From Dialister succinatiphilus YIT 11850 (GTDB taxonomy: Bacteria; Bacillota; Negativicutes; Veillonellales; Dialisteraceae), in NCBI RefSeq assembly GCF_000242435.1, contig NZ_JH591188.1, positions 494,833-542,401 of the forward strand: DNA of 47,569 nucleotides. Direction: 5' to 3'. Every line of letters starts with the position of its first letter. Within the stretch, counting starts at the first letter, position 1. Both the position numbers and the translations under genes were made by a program. The notes beneath the pieces were generated by a model, which was given only the letters and a program-made list of their open reading frames with translations, had not been told where the DNA came from and did no database searches. Shown in pieces: positions 26,901 to 34,356 of the stretch.

Positions 26901-27206
26901 AAAACGGAATCGGATTATATTGATTTCTCCAATGTGGTCAATAACACGCCTCAGGGTTATGGAACAGAAGAACCGGAAGGGGAGACCTCTGTGCTTCCCC
27001 AATATGTGGAAAAGCCGAAGGGCAGCAGATTGACGCTGGAAGATCTCCATACCGGCATGAAAGTCGAAAGTCAGGACTATGGCATCGGCACTGTCGTTGC
27101 TCAGGACATGATGAAACATCATATCAAAGTCGCTTATGGACAGACGATCGTTGAATACATTGTTCCCGATGCCTTTGACTGCGGTCTGCTGGTAAAGGGC
27201 GACTGA
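23946..27206 (+). CDS. res: Type III restriction enzyme Res subunit
   Basis: A 1086-aa helicase-nuclease. Superfamily 2 motifs: METGTGKTYVYLR near 97 (ATP binding), IIDEPQS near 231, FRYSATHR near 257, and SEIKKRQEIGRGLRLCVN near 560. A PD-(D/E)xK endonuclease domain lies near 930 (NPDWAAVIDDDG..FIVETKGT). The last 60 residues (LHTGMKVESQDYGIGTVVAQDM..) resemble the small Tudor-like tail of PcrA-type helicases and are an extra on the usual Res. AGGAGG precedes the ATG. The gene is intact although mod is broken; Res needs Mod to find and cut its sites, so it is probably inactive in this strain unless another Mod supplies specificity. Confidence 0.93.
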   Translation: MSLRLHFESNLPYQEEAIAAAVDLFEGQPQAESNFTISASSNNGEGSSDFMEDMGYGNRLLISSDQILKNLRKVQLRNGIRQTETMVDGRYDFDIEMETGTGKTYVYLRTALELSRRYGFNKFVIVVPSLAIKEGVLKTMEITRLHFNRLYNGLPYNYFVYSGDRVADILGYARDNNLNIMLMNIDAFRKDVEEDGSQGKANIINRVLDEKGFGGVRPIDVLAGTNPIVIIDEPQSADSTEKSHKAIARLHPLCVFRYSATHREHHDLIYKLDAVDSFRKGLVKQIEVADFVSLENHNEAYFCLRSVSNKKEIKARVEIDWQDKKGVVKRKIVTVRPGDDFYEKSGGRDVYDGYQIDDIYCSEGEEYVSFTNKDTVLRIDKPIGDGEDIEFKRKMIRKTIEEHLDKELEFAKKKLKIKVLSLFFLDRVSNYRSSQRGKKGRYGQIFEEEYKALIARPKYAQLYCHDDPVESVHEGYFAVDGKGGKKQTDDALWKDTSGNTKADDSAYTLIMKDKERLLSFDCPVRFIFSHSALKEGWDNPNVFQICTLNDTKSEIKKRQEIGRGLRLCVNQDGKRIRDPNVNILTVMANESYDDFASKLQHEYEVDEGIKFGVMEPHIFARISVSDGSGKEHPLGETKSKQLYEQLEQYGYLDKGGKIQEKMQKALKDDTLVIPPEFLPLKDRILDICKRTAKGFGFVHKNKNRTQAQARKQRILSPEFKELWDKIKYKTVYHVNFDSSSLIAHAVQAMQGLIVTKPQLMYEKSDVEITDAGVHAEIKRRKREELIDADTLPLPDILMYLQNQTNLTRKTLAKILIESGTLSQFTRNPQQYMEKAASRIRQVMNEAIMDGIKYRRIGDTAYYSQELFLNEELKGYLGENMCHATKSVYDYIVYDSEVERRFARSFERDEAVKLYVKLPDWFKIMTPLGSYNPDWAAVIDDDGQEKLYFIVETKGTVDKTKRRISENAKIECGEKHFEALHTGIHFKTESDYIDFSNVVNNTPQGYGTEEPEGETSVLPQYVEKPKGSRLTLEDLHTGMKVESQDYGIGTVVAQDMMKHHIKVAYGQTIVEYIVPDAFDCGLLVKGD

Positions 27207-27257
27207 TATCGGACTATTTCCAGGGATACCTGGATACGACTCATGGCATTTTCCAAA

Positions 27258-27294
27258 GCACCGGACTGCAACATCTGCGGTCCGGTGTTTTTAT
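27258..27294 (+). terminator. Terminator of the restriction operon
   Basis: CACCGGAC/GTCCGGTG with a 13-nt loop is followed by a T-run. It lies about 50 nt after the res stop codon. The remaining bases up to 27485 hold the promoter and leader of the next gene. Confidence 0.85.
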
Positions 27295-27339
27295 TTCATT
27301 AAATTTTAAAAAGAGACAGGTAATGACATGGCCTTCCTG

Positions 27340-27345
27340 TATAAT
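27340..27345 (+). promoter_or_regulatory. Probable -10 of the secreted-protein gene
   Basis: TATAAT preceded by TG. A convincing -35 at 17 bp is lacking (CAGGTA). The leader to the ATG at 27486 would be about 135 nt. Confidence 0.45.
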
Positions 27346-27485
27346 AAGAATAAAGGTAAGTCTGTAATGGAAGTCTTATAAGCAGCAATCAGCGTGAGAT
27401 TTCATCTGCGAAGGTTAATTCTCATAACCGCAGGAGAAATATATATCAAACACCTTTATTTTGCAGCCAAGGGGAGGAAGCATTT

Positions 27486-28208
27486 ATGAAACGGAGAGTT
27501 GTAAAATCGATTTCCACATGTCTTTGTGTCAGTATACTGACCTGTTCGGCACCCTTTGTGCCGCTGGCTTTTGCAGAGCAGACTACAGCCAGCAATGAAA
27601 TCCCCATTATCAAGGCGGAAAACGGGGAAGATGAGGCTGCAGATATCAAAGCAAGAACGGCGGCCATACTGCATCCGCAGAAAGAAATGGAAGTGTCTAC
27701 TATTCCGTCAGACCATGCGTATATTCCCAAGGATACAATACTGACGGTGGAATTGATGCAGGAAATCAGCTCAAAAAAGATGAAAAAAGGGATGCCCGTA
27801 CCGCTTACATTAAAGGAAAACCTGATTGTGAATGATGTGGTGGTAGCTCCGGCAGGTACAGAAGTAAAGGGGATAGTAACCAAAGCAACGAAAAGCGGAT
27901 TCTTCGGGCGTTCGGGGAAATTGGAGTTCAAGATTACTTCATTTGAAACAATCAATGGCGTAAAGATACCACTCCAGTATGTAACTAAGAAAGAAGCCGG
28001 CAGCGATGGCGGTGCAGTGGCGGTGGCTACGGCTCTTACTGTGGTAGGTGGCTTCCTTATGAAGGGGAAGAATGTAACCTTTAAAGAAGGAACACTGTTT
28101 GATGCAAGGGTTACGGCGGACACGGACCTGCAGACCACCCTTGACGGGCTGGCAGCTGCTATGGACACAAGTAAACCCCATGGAACAGTCATTGTCATCA
28201 AAAGGTAG
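27486..28208 (+). CDS. Exported protein of unknown function
   Basis: A 240-aa protein that I cannot assign to a family. Residues 1-30 form a clear signal peptide (KRRVVK, hydrophobic stretch, cleavage after AFA). Residues about 80-170 look like an all-beta domain (IPKDTILTVELMQEISSKK, LIVNDVVVAPAGTEVKGIV, KLEFKITSFETINGVKIPLQ). A short glycine/alanine-rich hydrophobic segment (GGAVAVATALTVVGGFLM) near 176-193 and a final beta segment follow. GGGGAGG lies 9 nt before the ATG. It has its own promoter and terminator. A periplasmic or envelope location is likely. Confidence 0.65.
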   Translation: MKRRVVKSISTCLCVSILTCSAPFVPLAFAEQTTASNEIPIIKAENGEDEAADIKARTAAILHPQKEMEVSTIPSDHAYIPKDTILTVELMQEISSKKMKKGMPVPLTLKENLIVNDVVVAPAGTEVKGIVTKATKSGFFGRSGKLEFKITSFETINGVKIPLQYVTKKEAGSDGGAVAVATALTVVGGFLMKGKNVTFKEGTLFDARVTADTDLQTTLDGLAAAMDTSKPHGTVIVIKR

Positions 28209-28242
28209 AGGTTAAGAGTCCATTTCATATAACTGCACACAG

Positions 28243-28271
28243 AAAAAGCCTCTCTTTCGAGGGGCTTTTTA
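28243..28271 (+). terminator. Terminator after the exported-protein gene
   Basis: AAAAAGCCTCTC/GAGGGGCTTTTT with a TTTC loop, 35 nt after the stop codon. The A-run on the left also makes it usable on the minus strand. Confidence 0.9.
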
Positions 28272-28337
28272 GGTAGCAGCGGAAGAATCTATAGGGGCAG
28301 TTAGTCCTATTTCATGGAAGGGCGCAGTAAAGTGGCA

Positions 28338-28374
28338 GGGCTCCTTCCAATGATTGGAGGAGCCCTCTTTTTAT
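28338..28374 (+). terminator. Second strong hairpin with T-run
   Basis: AGGGCTCC..CCAAT/ATTGG..GGAGCCCT with one bulge, followed by TTTTT. The sequence after it (TATAAAACCTTTACAACCG) is the one that follows the GGCGCC hairpin in the repeat blocks, so this hairpin may stand in for that module. Confidence 0.75.
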
Positions 28375-28530
28375 AAAACCTTTACAACCGGGCTTTCGCC
28401 CGCGGGAAAACATGCTAACCGCCCTTACGGGCGAGGGAAAAGCGGCCCCCTTTGGTGGCTGGCGCCACCACCTTCCCCCCGCAAGCGGGGGGACAATAAA
28501 GCAGATAGAACCTTCACGCCGCAGGCATGT
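28375..28530. repeat. Palindrome mosaic block 6 (short)
   Basis: A minimal block: TATAAAACCTTTACAACCG, GGGC/GCCC, CGCCC/GGGCG, GGTGGC/GCCACC, CCCCCCGC/GCGGGGGG and a degenerate CACGCC/GGCATG end. Neither the core nor the AAGCCCC arm is present. It stops 3 bases before the minus-strand gene's stop codon. Confidence 0.8.
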
Positions 28531-28532
28531 TT

Positions 28533-28985
28533 TCAAATCACCCGCAGGGCGTTGGGGAGGCGCACGTACTGGAGGTGTTCGGACATGTCCATGTAGAATT
28601 CTACGTCGGTGTAGAAGGTATCCATGACTTCATGGAAGTGGGTGCCCAGGTCTTCTTTGAAGGTGTATTCCAGGTAATAGGGAGTCCAGCCGGCTTTCAT
28701 GAAGAAGTATTTCATGGGGTTCAGTTCTGCCGGGCAGGTGAGGTGGGCGGCCTGGAGGAGGTCTTCGCCGGTGGCCCGGTCGAAGCCGAAGTAGGAGGCC
28801 ATGGAGAGGACCAGGAGTTTCAGTTTGTAGTCTTTTTCCACAAGATCCAGTACGTCCATATTGACGTAGAGGTCAGAGGCGATGGAGCGGATTTCTTTTT
28901 CTTTTGCCTTGTATTCTTCTTCAGACATGGTGATGGGGTAACCGTTTTTCATTTCGTAGAGCAGGCCTTTTCCTTTGGTATCCAT
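28533..28985 (-). CDS. Protein of unknown function, 150 aa
   Basis: I do not recognise a family. The protein is soluble, without signal peptide or membrane segment, rich in acidic, aromatic and methionine residues (EEEYKAKEKEIRS, YFGFDRATGEDLLQAAH, YFFMKAGWTPYYLEYTF). It looks helical in the first half. GGAGG lies 6 nt before the ATG, and codon use resembles the neighbours, so it is a real gene. It stands alone between two repeat blocks; its stop codon is flush with block 6. Confidence 0.75.
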   Translation of the reverse strand: MDTKGKGLLYEMKNGYPITMSEEEYKAKEKEIRSIASDLYVNMDVLDLVEKDYKLKLLVLSMASYFGFDRATGEDLLQAAHLTCPAELNPMKYFFMKAGWTPYYLEYTFKEDLGTHFHEVMDTFYTDVEFYMDMSEHLQYVRLPNALRVI

Positions 28986-29061
28986 AATGGACCTCCTTTT
29001 TGAAATACATCATGATTCTATATTTATATTTTACTATATGTATTCAGAAATTTCAATAAGG

Positions 29062-29600
29062 CAACTTATGGATAAACCCCTTTGGGGCTTGAGGGGTGAC
29101 GGCCCGCTGGGCCGAAGGTTCTTAAGGGGCTTAAGTTTGACGCGCCTTTGGCGCGAGGGTTGTTGTAGGGCGCCTATGAATTGATAGAAGGCGCCAGTTT
29201 GTATAAAACCTTCACAACCGCGCAGCGGGCGAGGGAAAAGCATCCCCCCCTTGCCCGCTGCGCGGGACTTCCCCCGCAAGCGGTGGCAGAACAAAGCTCC
29301 GTGAGGCTATTTTTTCATAAGTGACTCTAAGTTTAGCACGGGTTGTAGTGCCCCCGCTTGCGGGGGAAAGGTGGTGGCGCAGCCACCAAAGGGGGGGGAG
29401 CGCAGCGAGCCAGTCAGCAGAATTGTTATTTTGCCATATGATACAGAAAGGTAAATCCGTAACGCTGACTTCATACTCATCGCCCGAGAGGGCGATACCA
29501 CAACCCTCGGCCCGAAGGGGCGTCAAACTTAAGAACCCTCCGGCCGTCAGACCGGTCAATCTTAAGAACCCTCACACCGAAGGTGTGTCCACGGGCGCGT
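29062..29600. repeat. Palindrome mosaic block 7
   Basis: A full block: left arm AAACCCC/GGGGCTT (G-U or mismatch in this copy), GGCCC/GGGCC, GCGCC/GGCGC and a GGCGCC..GGCGCC pair; middle with CCCCCGC/GCGGGGG and GGTGGCGCAGCCACC; core ATATGATACAGAAAGGTAAATCCGTAACGCTGACTTCATA; right arm with GCCCGAGAGGGC, GGCCCGAAGGGGC, CCGGCCGTCAGACCGG and ACACCGAAGGTGT. About 185 bp (29246-29430) nearly repeat 3150-3317 of block 1. The region 28986-29061 before it holds only the upstream sequence of the 150-aa gene. Confidence 0.9.
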
Positions 29601-29678
29601 CCCGCGTCCCATGTGCAATTCTTTCCGGCTTGTTATATAATTAAATTGACTCATTGTTTATTGAAGTGCAGGAGACGT

Positions 29679-30629
29679 ATGGAGCGTTACAGGAATTATT
29701 CTGATTATCTGAAGGAGAGGTACGGGGAGAAGGTGTACAAGATCCCTGTGTCTCTTCCGGTGACCTGTCCGAACCGGGATGGGTGTCTTTCGTCGGGGGG
29801 CTGTATTTTCTGCGGGTCCATCGGCGCTGATTATGAGACGAAGGCGGTGGGCATGGGTATTACCCGCCAGCTGGACCGGAGTATGGCCCATGTGGGGCCG
29901 AAGTACAAGGCGCGGAAGTTTATTGCTTATTTCTTGAATTTTACGAATACCTATGCCCCTCTGTCCGATTTCAAAAGCTGGGTGGAGGAGGCCATGAGTC
30001 ATCCGGCGGTGGTGGCGGTGGATGTGTCTACCCGGCCGGACTGCATTCATGAGGCGTACCTGGATGTGCTGAAGGAGGCGTCGCTAAGGTATGGGAAGGA
30101 TGTGACGGTGGAGCTGGGGCTCCAGAGCAGTAATGTGCACACCCTTTCTGTGCTGAACCGCTGCCATGGGCTTGCGGAGTTTATCGATGCATCTCTTCGC
30201 ATCGGGCGGTATGGCTTCGATCTCTGCACCCATGTGATTGCTGATCTTCCCTGGGATGACCGGCTGGATGTGGCGGAGACGGCGAAGATTATTTCCGCGC
30301 TGCCGGTGACGGAGGTGAAGCTTCATTCTCTTTACATCGTGAAGGGGACGAAGCTGGCAGACATGTATGAGAAGGGGGAGGTCTCGCTTCTTCCTATGGA
30401 GGAGTACATGGAGCGGGCGGTGCTTTTTCTTTCTTATCTCCGGAAGGATATCGTGGTGCAGCGCATGGTAGGCCGGGCGTCGGGTGGAAATACGATCACT
30501 GTGAACGGCGGCTCTCCTTGGTGGGAAGTGAAGGACCGCATCGACCGGCTTCTGGAGGAAAGAAATATTACCCAGGGCTGCCGCTGCCATTATCTGGACG
30601 GCAGGGCAGTGAGGCAGTTTTTGAAGTGA
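29679..30629 (+). CDS. Radical SAM protein, TIGR01212/YhcC family
   Basis: A 316-aa iron-sulfur protein. The cysteines in LPVTCPNRDG and GGCIFCGS (residues about 29-49) fit the atypical Cys spacing of the TIGR01212 family, and ELGLQSSN near 148 and HLY-like KLHSLYIVKGT near 210 are characteristic. The reaction is not established; tRNA or other RNA modification is often suggested for related proteins. The start at 29679 is chosen because CAGGAG lies 4 nt upstream; the longer reading runs into repeat block 7. It is the first gene of a five-gene operon ending with era. Confidence 0.88.
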   Translation: MERYRNYSDYLKERYGEKVYKIPVSLPVTCPNRDGCLSSGGCIFCGSIGADYETKAVGMGITRQLDRSMAHVGPKYKARKFIAYFLNFTNTYAPLSDFKSWVEEAMSHPAVVAVDVSTRPDCIHEAYLDVLKEASLRYGKDVTVELGLQSSNVHTLSVLNRCHGLAEFIDASLRIGRYGFDLCTHVIADLPWDDRLDVAETAKIISALPVTEVKLHSLYIVKGTKLADMYEKGEVSLLPMEEYMERAVLFLSYLRKDIVVQRMVGRASGGNTITVNGGSPWWEVKDRIDRLLEERNITQGCRCHYLDGRAVRQFLK

Positions 30630-30648
30630 CAGGGTTCATGAAAGGAAA

Positions 30649-31650
30649 ATGATTACGGAACGGGTAGAAGAAATACTCATCAGGGATTCGCAGGAAGCGT
30701 CCCATATTTTTGAAAGAGACAGTTCGTATCTGAAGGTCATGGGAGACCATTACGGCATTGATATATCGGGCCGGGGAAATCTCATCCGCATGAAGGGAGA
30801 CCATGAGGCGGTGGAGCAGGCGGTTCATGTGGTGGAGCGGCTCCGCCACATGGTGCGTGAGCGTATCCGTCTGTCGGAGCGGCAGGTGCGGCTGGTGATG
30901 CGCCTTATGGATGAGGGAAAAGAGCAGCTTCTGGAGGATATGGAAGAGGATATTATCAATTTCACCAAGAGCGGCAATCCCATCCGTCCCCGCACCCTGG
31001 GGCAGAAGTTCTATGTGGACGCCATCCGGAGGAATTCCATCACTTTCGGCATCGGCCCGGCAGGCACGGGAAAGACGTACCTGGCGGTGGCCCTGGCGGC
31101 TTTTGCCCTTCGAAACCACGATGTGCAGCGCATCATCCTGGTGCGCCCGGCGGTGGAAGCGGGGGAGAAGCTGGGATTTTTGCCCGGCGATATGCAGGAG
31201 AAGGTGAATCCTTACCTGCGTCCTCTCTTCGACGGCCTCTTGGATATGTTCGGCCCCGAGGAGTTCATGCGGCTCCAGCAGAAGGGGCAGATCGAGGTGG
31301 CGCCGCTGGCTTATATGCGGGGACGCACGCTGGAGAAGTCCTTCGTCATTCTGGACGAGGCCCAGAATACTACGGTGGAGCAGATTAAAATGTTCCTCAC
31401 CCGTCTGGGGTTCCGGTCCAAAATGGTGATTAACGGCGACGTGACCCAGATCGACCTGCCGCCCCATGTGAAGAGCGGCCTCATCGACGCTCTCCGGGTG
31501 CTCGGCGGGGTGAAGGATATCGGACAGGTTCATTTCACAGAGGACGATGTGGTGCGTCACGACCTGGTGGCCGCCATTATCCATGCCTATGAGGAAGATG
31601 CTAGGAAAAGAAATAAAAACGGAGGCAGCAGCCATGGAAATCACGATTAA
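30649..31650 (+). CDS. phoH: PhoH-like ATPase (YbeZ type)
   Basis: A 333-aa cytosolic ATPase linked to RNA metabolism and ribosome maturation. An N-terminal KH-like region (VMGDHYGIDISGRGNLIRMKGD) precedes the P-loop GPAGTGKTYLAVALA near residue 141. ILDEAQN (Walker B) near 240 and FLTRLGFRSKMVINGDVTQIDLP near 253 are signature segments. AAAGGA lies upstream of the ATG, 19 nt after the preceding gene. Its 3' end overlaps ybeY by 17 nt; PhoH and YbeY are encoded together in most bacteria and are thought to work together. Confidence 0.95.
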   Translation: MITERVEEILIRDSQEASHIFERDSSYLKVMGDHYGIDISGRGNLIRMKGDHEAVEQAVHVVERLRHMVRERIRLSERQVRLVMRLMDEGKEQLLEDMEEDIINFTKSGNPIRPRTLGQKFYVDAIRRNSITFGIGPAGTGKTYLAVALAAFALRNHDVQRIILVRPAVEAGEKLGFLPGDMQEKVNPYLRPLFDGLLDMFGPEEFMRLQQKGQIEVAPLAYMRGRTLEKSFVILDEAQNTTVEQIKMFLTRLGFRSKMVINGDVTQIDLPPHVKSGLIDALRVLGGVKDIGQVHFTEDDVVRHDLVAAIIHAYEEDARKRNKNGGSSHGNHD

Positions 31651-32125
31651 TTACAGCGATATGAAATATTACAGTGAGGAACTGGAAGCACTGATTCATA
31701 AGGTGCTGGAGAAGGGGGCCGAGCTCCAGAAGGTGCCGGAGGATGCAGAAATCAGCGTGCTCATCTGCGACGGGGAGACCATTCATGAGCTGAACCGGGA
31801 CTACCGCCATGTGGATGCGCCCACCGACGTCCTTTCCTTTGCCCTGAACGAAGGGGAAGACGATATTCCGGAAGAGGAAAAGGCTCTGGGCGATATCGTC
31901 ATCAACCTGGACCGGGCGGTGGAACAGGCGAAGGAATTCGGCCACAGCAAGGAAAGGGAAATGGCCTATCTTTCGGTGCACGGTTTCCTCCATATCCTGG
32001 GCTATGACCACTACGATCCGGAAGAAAAGAAGGCCATGAGAAAGGCGGAGGAAGACATCCTCGGCGCCTGCGGCATTACGCGCATGATGACCGAAGGCAA
32101 GCTGGAAGCGGAACATGAAGGCTGA
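31634..32125 (+). CDS. ybeY: Endoribonuclease YbeY
   Basis: A 163-aa zinc-dependent single-strand RNase for 16S rRNA 3'-end maturation and ribosome quality control. The H3xH5xH zinc motif is HGFLHILGYDH near residue 116. The conserved LNRDYRHVDAPTDVLSFAL segment is near 52. The start at 31634 has GGAGG 8 nt upstream; a longer reading inside phoH has no ribosome binding site. It overlaps phoH at its 5' end and cdd at its 3' end, indicating coupled translation. Confidence 0.95.
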   Translation: MEITINYSDMKYYSEELEALIHKVLEKGAELQKVPEDAEISVLICDGETIHELNRDYRHVDAPTDVLSFALNEGEDDIPEEEKALGDIVINLDRAVEQAKEFGHSKEREMAYLSVHGFLHILGYDHYDPEEKKAMRKAEEDILGACGITRMMTEGKLEAEHEG

Positions 32126-32516
32126 GGTCATCCAGAGCCTTCTGGAAAAGGCGGAGGAGGCCAGGAAGAAAAGCTACTCTCCCTACTCCCGCTATCCCGT
32201 GGGAGCGGCCCTGATGGCCAAAGACGGCACCATCTATGCCGGATGCAACGTGGAGAACGTTTCCTACGGCGCCGCCCTCTGTGCGGAACGGAATGCTCTG
32301 GGAAGCGCCGTGGCTGATGGACAGCGGGACTTTACCGCCATCGCCATCATCGGGAGCCATGAGGACTACACCATGCCCTGCGGCATCTGCCGCCAGGTGC
32401 TGTCCGAATTTCATGTGCCCCTCATCATCTGCGGAAATTCATCTAAAGACTATCGCACCTATACCCTGGAAGAACTGTTTCCTTCTTCCTTCAGGGCTGA
32501 AGAACTGAAACACTGA
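32115..32516 (+). CDS. cdd: Cytidine deaminase
   Basis: A 133-aa homotetrameric-type cytidine deaminase converting cytidine and deoxycytidine to uridine forms. Zinc ligands are visible in CAERNAL (catalytic Cys-Ala-Glu, near residue 57) and PCGICRQ (near 92); NVENVSYG contacts the nucleoside. Its ATG lies within the last codons of ybeY, an 11-nt overlap. Placement before era is standard in Firmicutes. Confidence 0.95.
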   Translation: MKAEVIQSLLEKAEEARKKSYSPYSRYPVGAALMAKDGTIYAGCNVENVSYGAALCAERNALGSAVADGQRDFTAIAIIGSHEDYTMPCGICRQVLSEFHVPLIICGNSSKDYRTYTLEELFPSSFRAEELKH

Positions 32517-32533
32517 CTTAATAAGGAGAATCC

Positions 32534-33442
32534 ATGACAGACAAAGAAACTAAATTTCATTCCGGCTTCGCTGCCCTGCTGGGCCGGCCCAATGTGGGAA
32601 AATCCACCCTCATGAACGCCCTTCTGGGAGAAAAGATTTCCATCGTCTCCGCTCACGCCCAGACTACGAGAAATAAAATCACCGGCGTGTGGAACGGCGA
32701 CAATGCCCAGGTAGTGTTCCTGGATACCCCGGGCATGCACAAGCCCCAGAGCAAACTGGGTGAAGCCATCCGCCAGAGCACCATGGACGCCCTGGACGAG
32801 GTGGACATGATCGTCTTCCTCTGCGCCGTGAACGATCCCCTGGGCGCCGGCGACCGCTACATCCTCTCCCTTCTGAAGGACCGGAAAGTGCCGGTCATCC
32901 TGGCCCTCTCCAAGACGGACCTCATTTCCAAAGAAGAGGTGCTGAAGAAAATCGTACAGTACAGCAAAATCTACCCCTTCGCTGAAATCATCCCCCTCTC
33001 CGCCAAAACCGGCGAGAACCTGGATGAGCTCATGAAGTGCGTGGTGAAATACATGCCCGAAGGACCGAAATACTTCCCTGACGACATGGTGACTGACCAG
33101 CCGGAACGAAATATCGTCCAGGAAATCGTGAGAGAAAAACTCCTCACCCGCACCAGAGACGAAGTGCCCCACGCCATCGGCGTATACACCGAAGAATTCT
33201 CCGAAAGGGAGAACGGCAAAGTCTACATCCGCTGCACCATCTACGTGGAGCGGGACTCCCAGAAACGGATCATCATCGGCAAAAAAGGCAGCGTCCTCAA
33301 AGCCGCCGGCCAGGAAGCCCGGGAAGAAATCCAGAACCTCATCGGCGCTCCGGTGTTCCTGGACCTGTGGGTGAAGGTCACCAAAGACTGGAAGAATAAA
33401 GATTATATTCTGAGAGAACTGGGATATAAGGAACATAAGTGA
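32534..33442 (+). CDS. era: GTPase Era
   Basis: A 302-aa essential GTPase for 30S subunit assembly that binds the 3' end of 16S rRNA. G1 GRPNVGKST near 17, G3 DTPGMH near 65, and SKTD near 127 in place of the usual NKxD. The C-terminal KH domain has the IIIGKKGSVLKAAGQEAREEI segment near 250. AAGGAG precedes the ATG. In many Firmicutes recO follows directly; here an 890-bp repeat block and a CorC-type gene intervene. The stop codon is within a few bases of the block. Confidence 0.97.
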   Translation: MTDKETKFHSGFAALLGRPNVGKSTLMNALLGEKISIVSAHAQTTRNKITGVWNGDNAQVVFLDTPGMHKPQSKLGEAIRQSTMDALDEVDMIVFLCAVNDPLGAGDRYILSLLKDRKVPVILALSKTDLISKEEVLKKIVQYSKIYPFAEIIPLSAKTGENLDELMKCVVKYMPEGPKYFPDDMVTDQPERNIVQEIVREKLLTRTRDEVPHAIGVYTEEFSERENGKVYIRCTIYVERDSQKRIIIGKKGSVLKAAGQEAREEIQNLIGAPVFLDLWVKVTKDWKNKDYILRELGYKEHK

Positions 33443-33445
33443 CAA

Positions 33446-34340
33446 AGTGACAAGCCCTGACGGGCTTGAGGGTTGACGGCCCGCTGGGCCGAAGGTTCTT
33501 AAGGGGCTTAAGTTTGACGCGCCTTTGGCGCGAGGGTGGTTGTAGGGCGCCTATGAATTGATAGAAGGCGCCAGTTTGTATAAAACCTTTACAACCGGGC
33601 TTTCGCCCGTGGGAAAACCATACAACCGCCCTGCGGGCGTTGGAAATGCACCCCTTTTGGTGGCTGGCGCCACCACCTTCCCCCCGGTGGGGGGACTTTA
33701 TTCTTCGCTATGCGTTGAGTGAAAGGATTGCTTTGCAGAGCTTTATTCTGCCCCCTGAACAGGGGGAAGTCCGGCGCAGCCGGATAGGGGGGGCGAGCGC
33801 AGCGAGCCAATCAGCAGAATGTTTTTCATGACATATAACACAAAAAGCCAATCCCGTAACGTTCTTGCGTCCCCTTTAGGGGAAGAGGGCCACGAAGTGG
33901 CGAAGGGTGTGCAAGCGAACTGGATTCATAGGGGAGCCCCGCGACCCGCGAATCCAGTGAGACGCCATCCAGCGAAGTCGGTGTGGATGGTGGTAAGAAT
34001 GATTATGATACTCGATGTGGACGTGACCGCCGAAAGGCGGCATTATAATACTCATCGCCCCCTAAAGGGGAAACGACTCACCACATTTTGCGCGTCGCTA
34101 GCGCTCCTTCAAAATGTGTTCGCTGTGCACCGCAAGGGCGATACCGCAACCCTCGGCCTGAAGGGCCGTCAAACTTAAGAACCCTCCGGCCGCAGGCCGG
34201 TCCATCTTAAGAACCCTCACACCGAAGGTGTGTCCAAGGGCGATACCGCAACCCTCGGCCTGAAAGGCCGTCAAACTTAAGAACCCTCCGGCCGTCAGGC
34301 CGGTCAATCCTAAGAACCCTCACGCCGCAGGCGTGTTATC
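33446..34340. repeat. Palindrome mosaic block 8
   Basis: A full, expanded block. Left arm AAGCCCTGACGGGCTT, GGCCC/GGGCC, CGCC/GGCG; then GGTGGC/GCCACC; the reduced CCCCCTGAACAGGGGG plus CCGGCGCAGCCGG module; core at 33829-33862; then two stem-switch modules, 33917-33960 (ACTGGATTC/GAATCCAGT) and 34083-34117 (reversed, ACATTTTG/CAAAATGT). The right arm has two cycles of GGCC, CCGG and ACACC/CACGCC palindromes. The last palindrome ends at 34335, seven bases before the Shine-Dalgarno of the next gene. Confidence 0.9.
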
Positions 34341-34356
34341 CAAGGAGGAATGTCCT

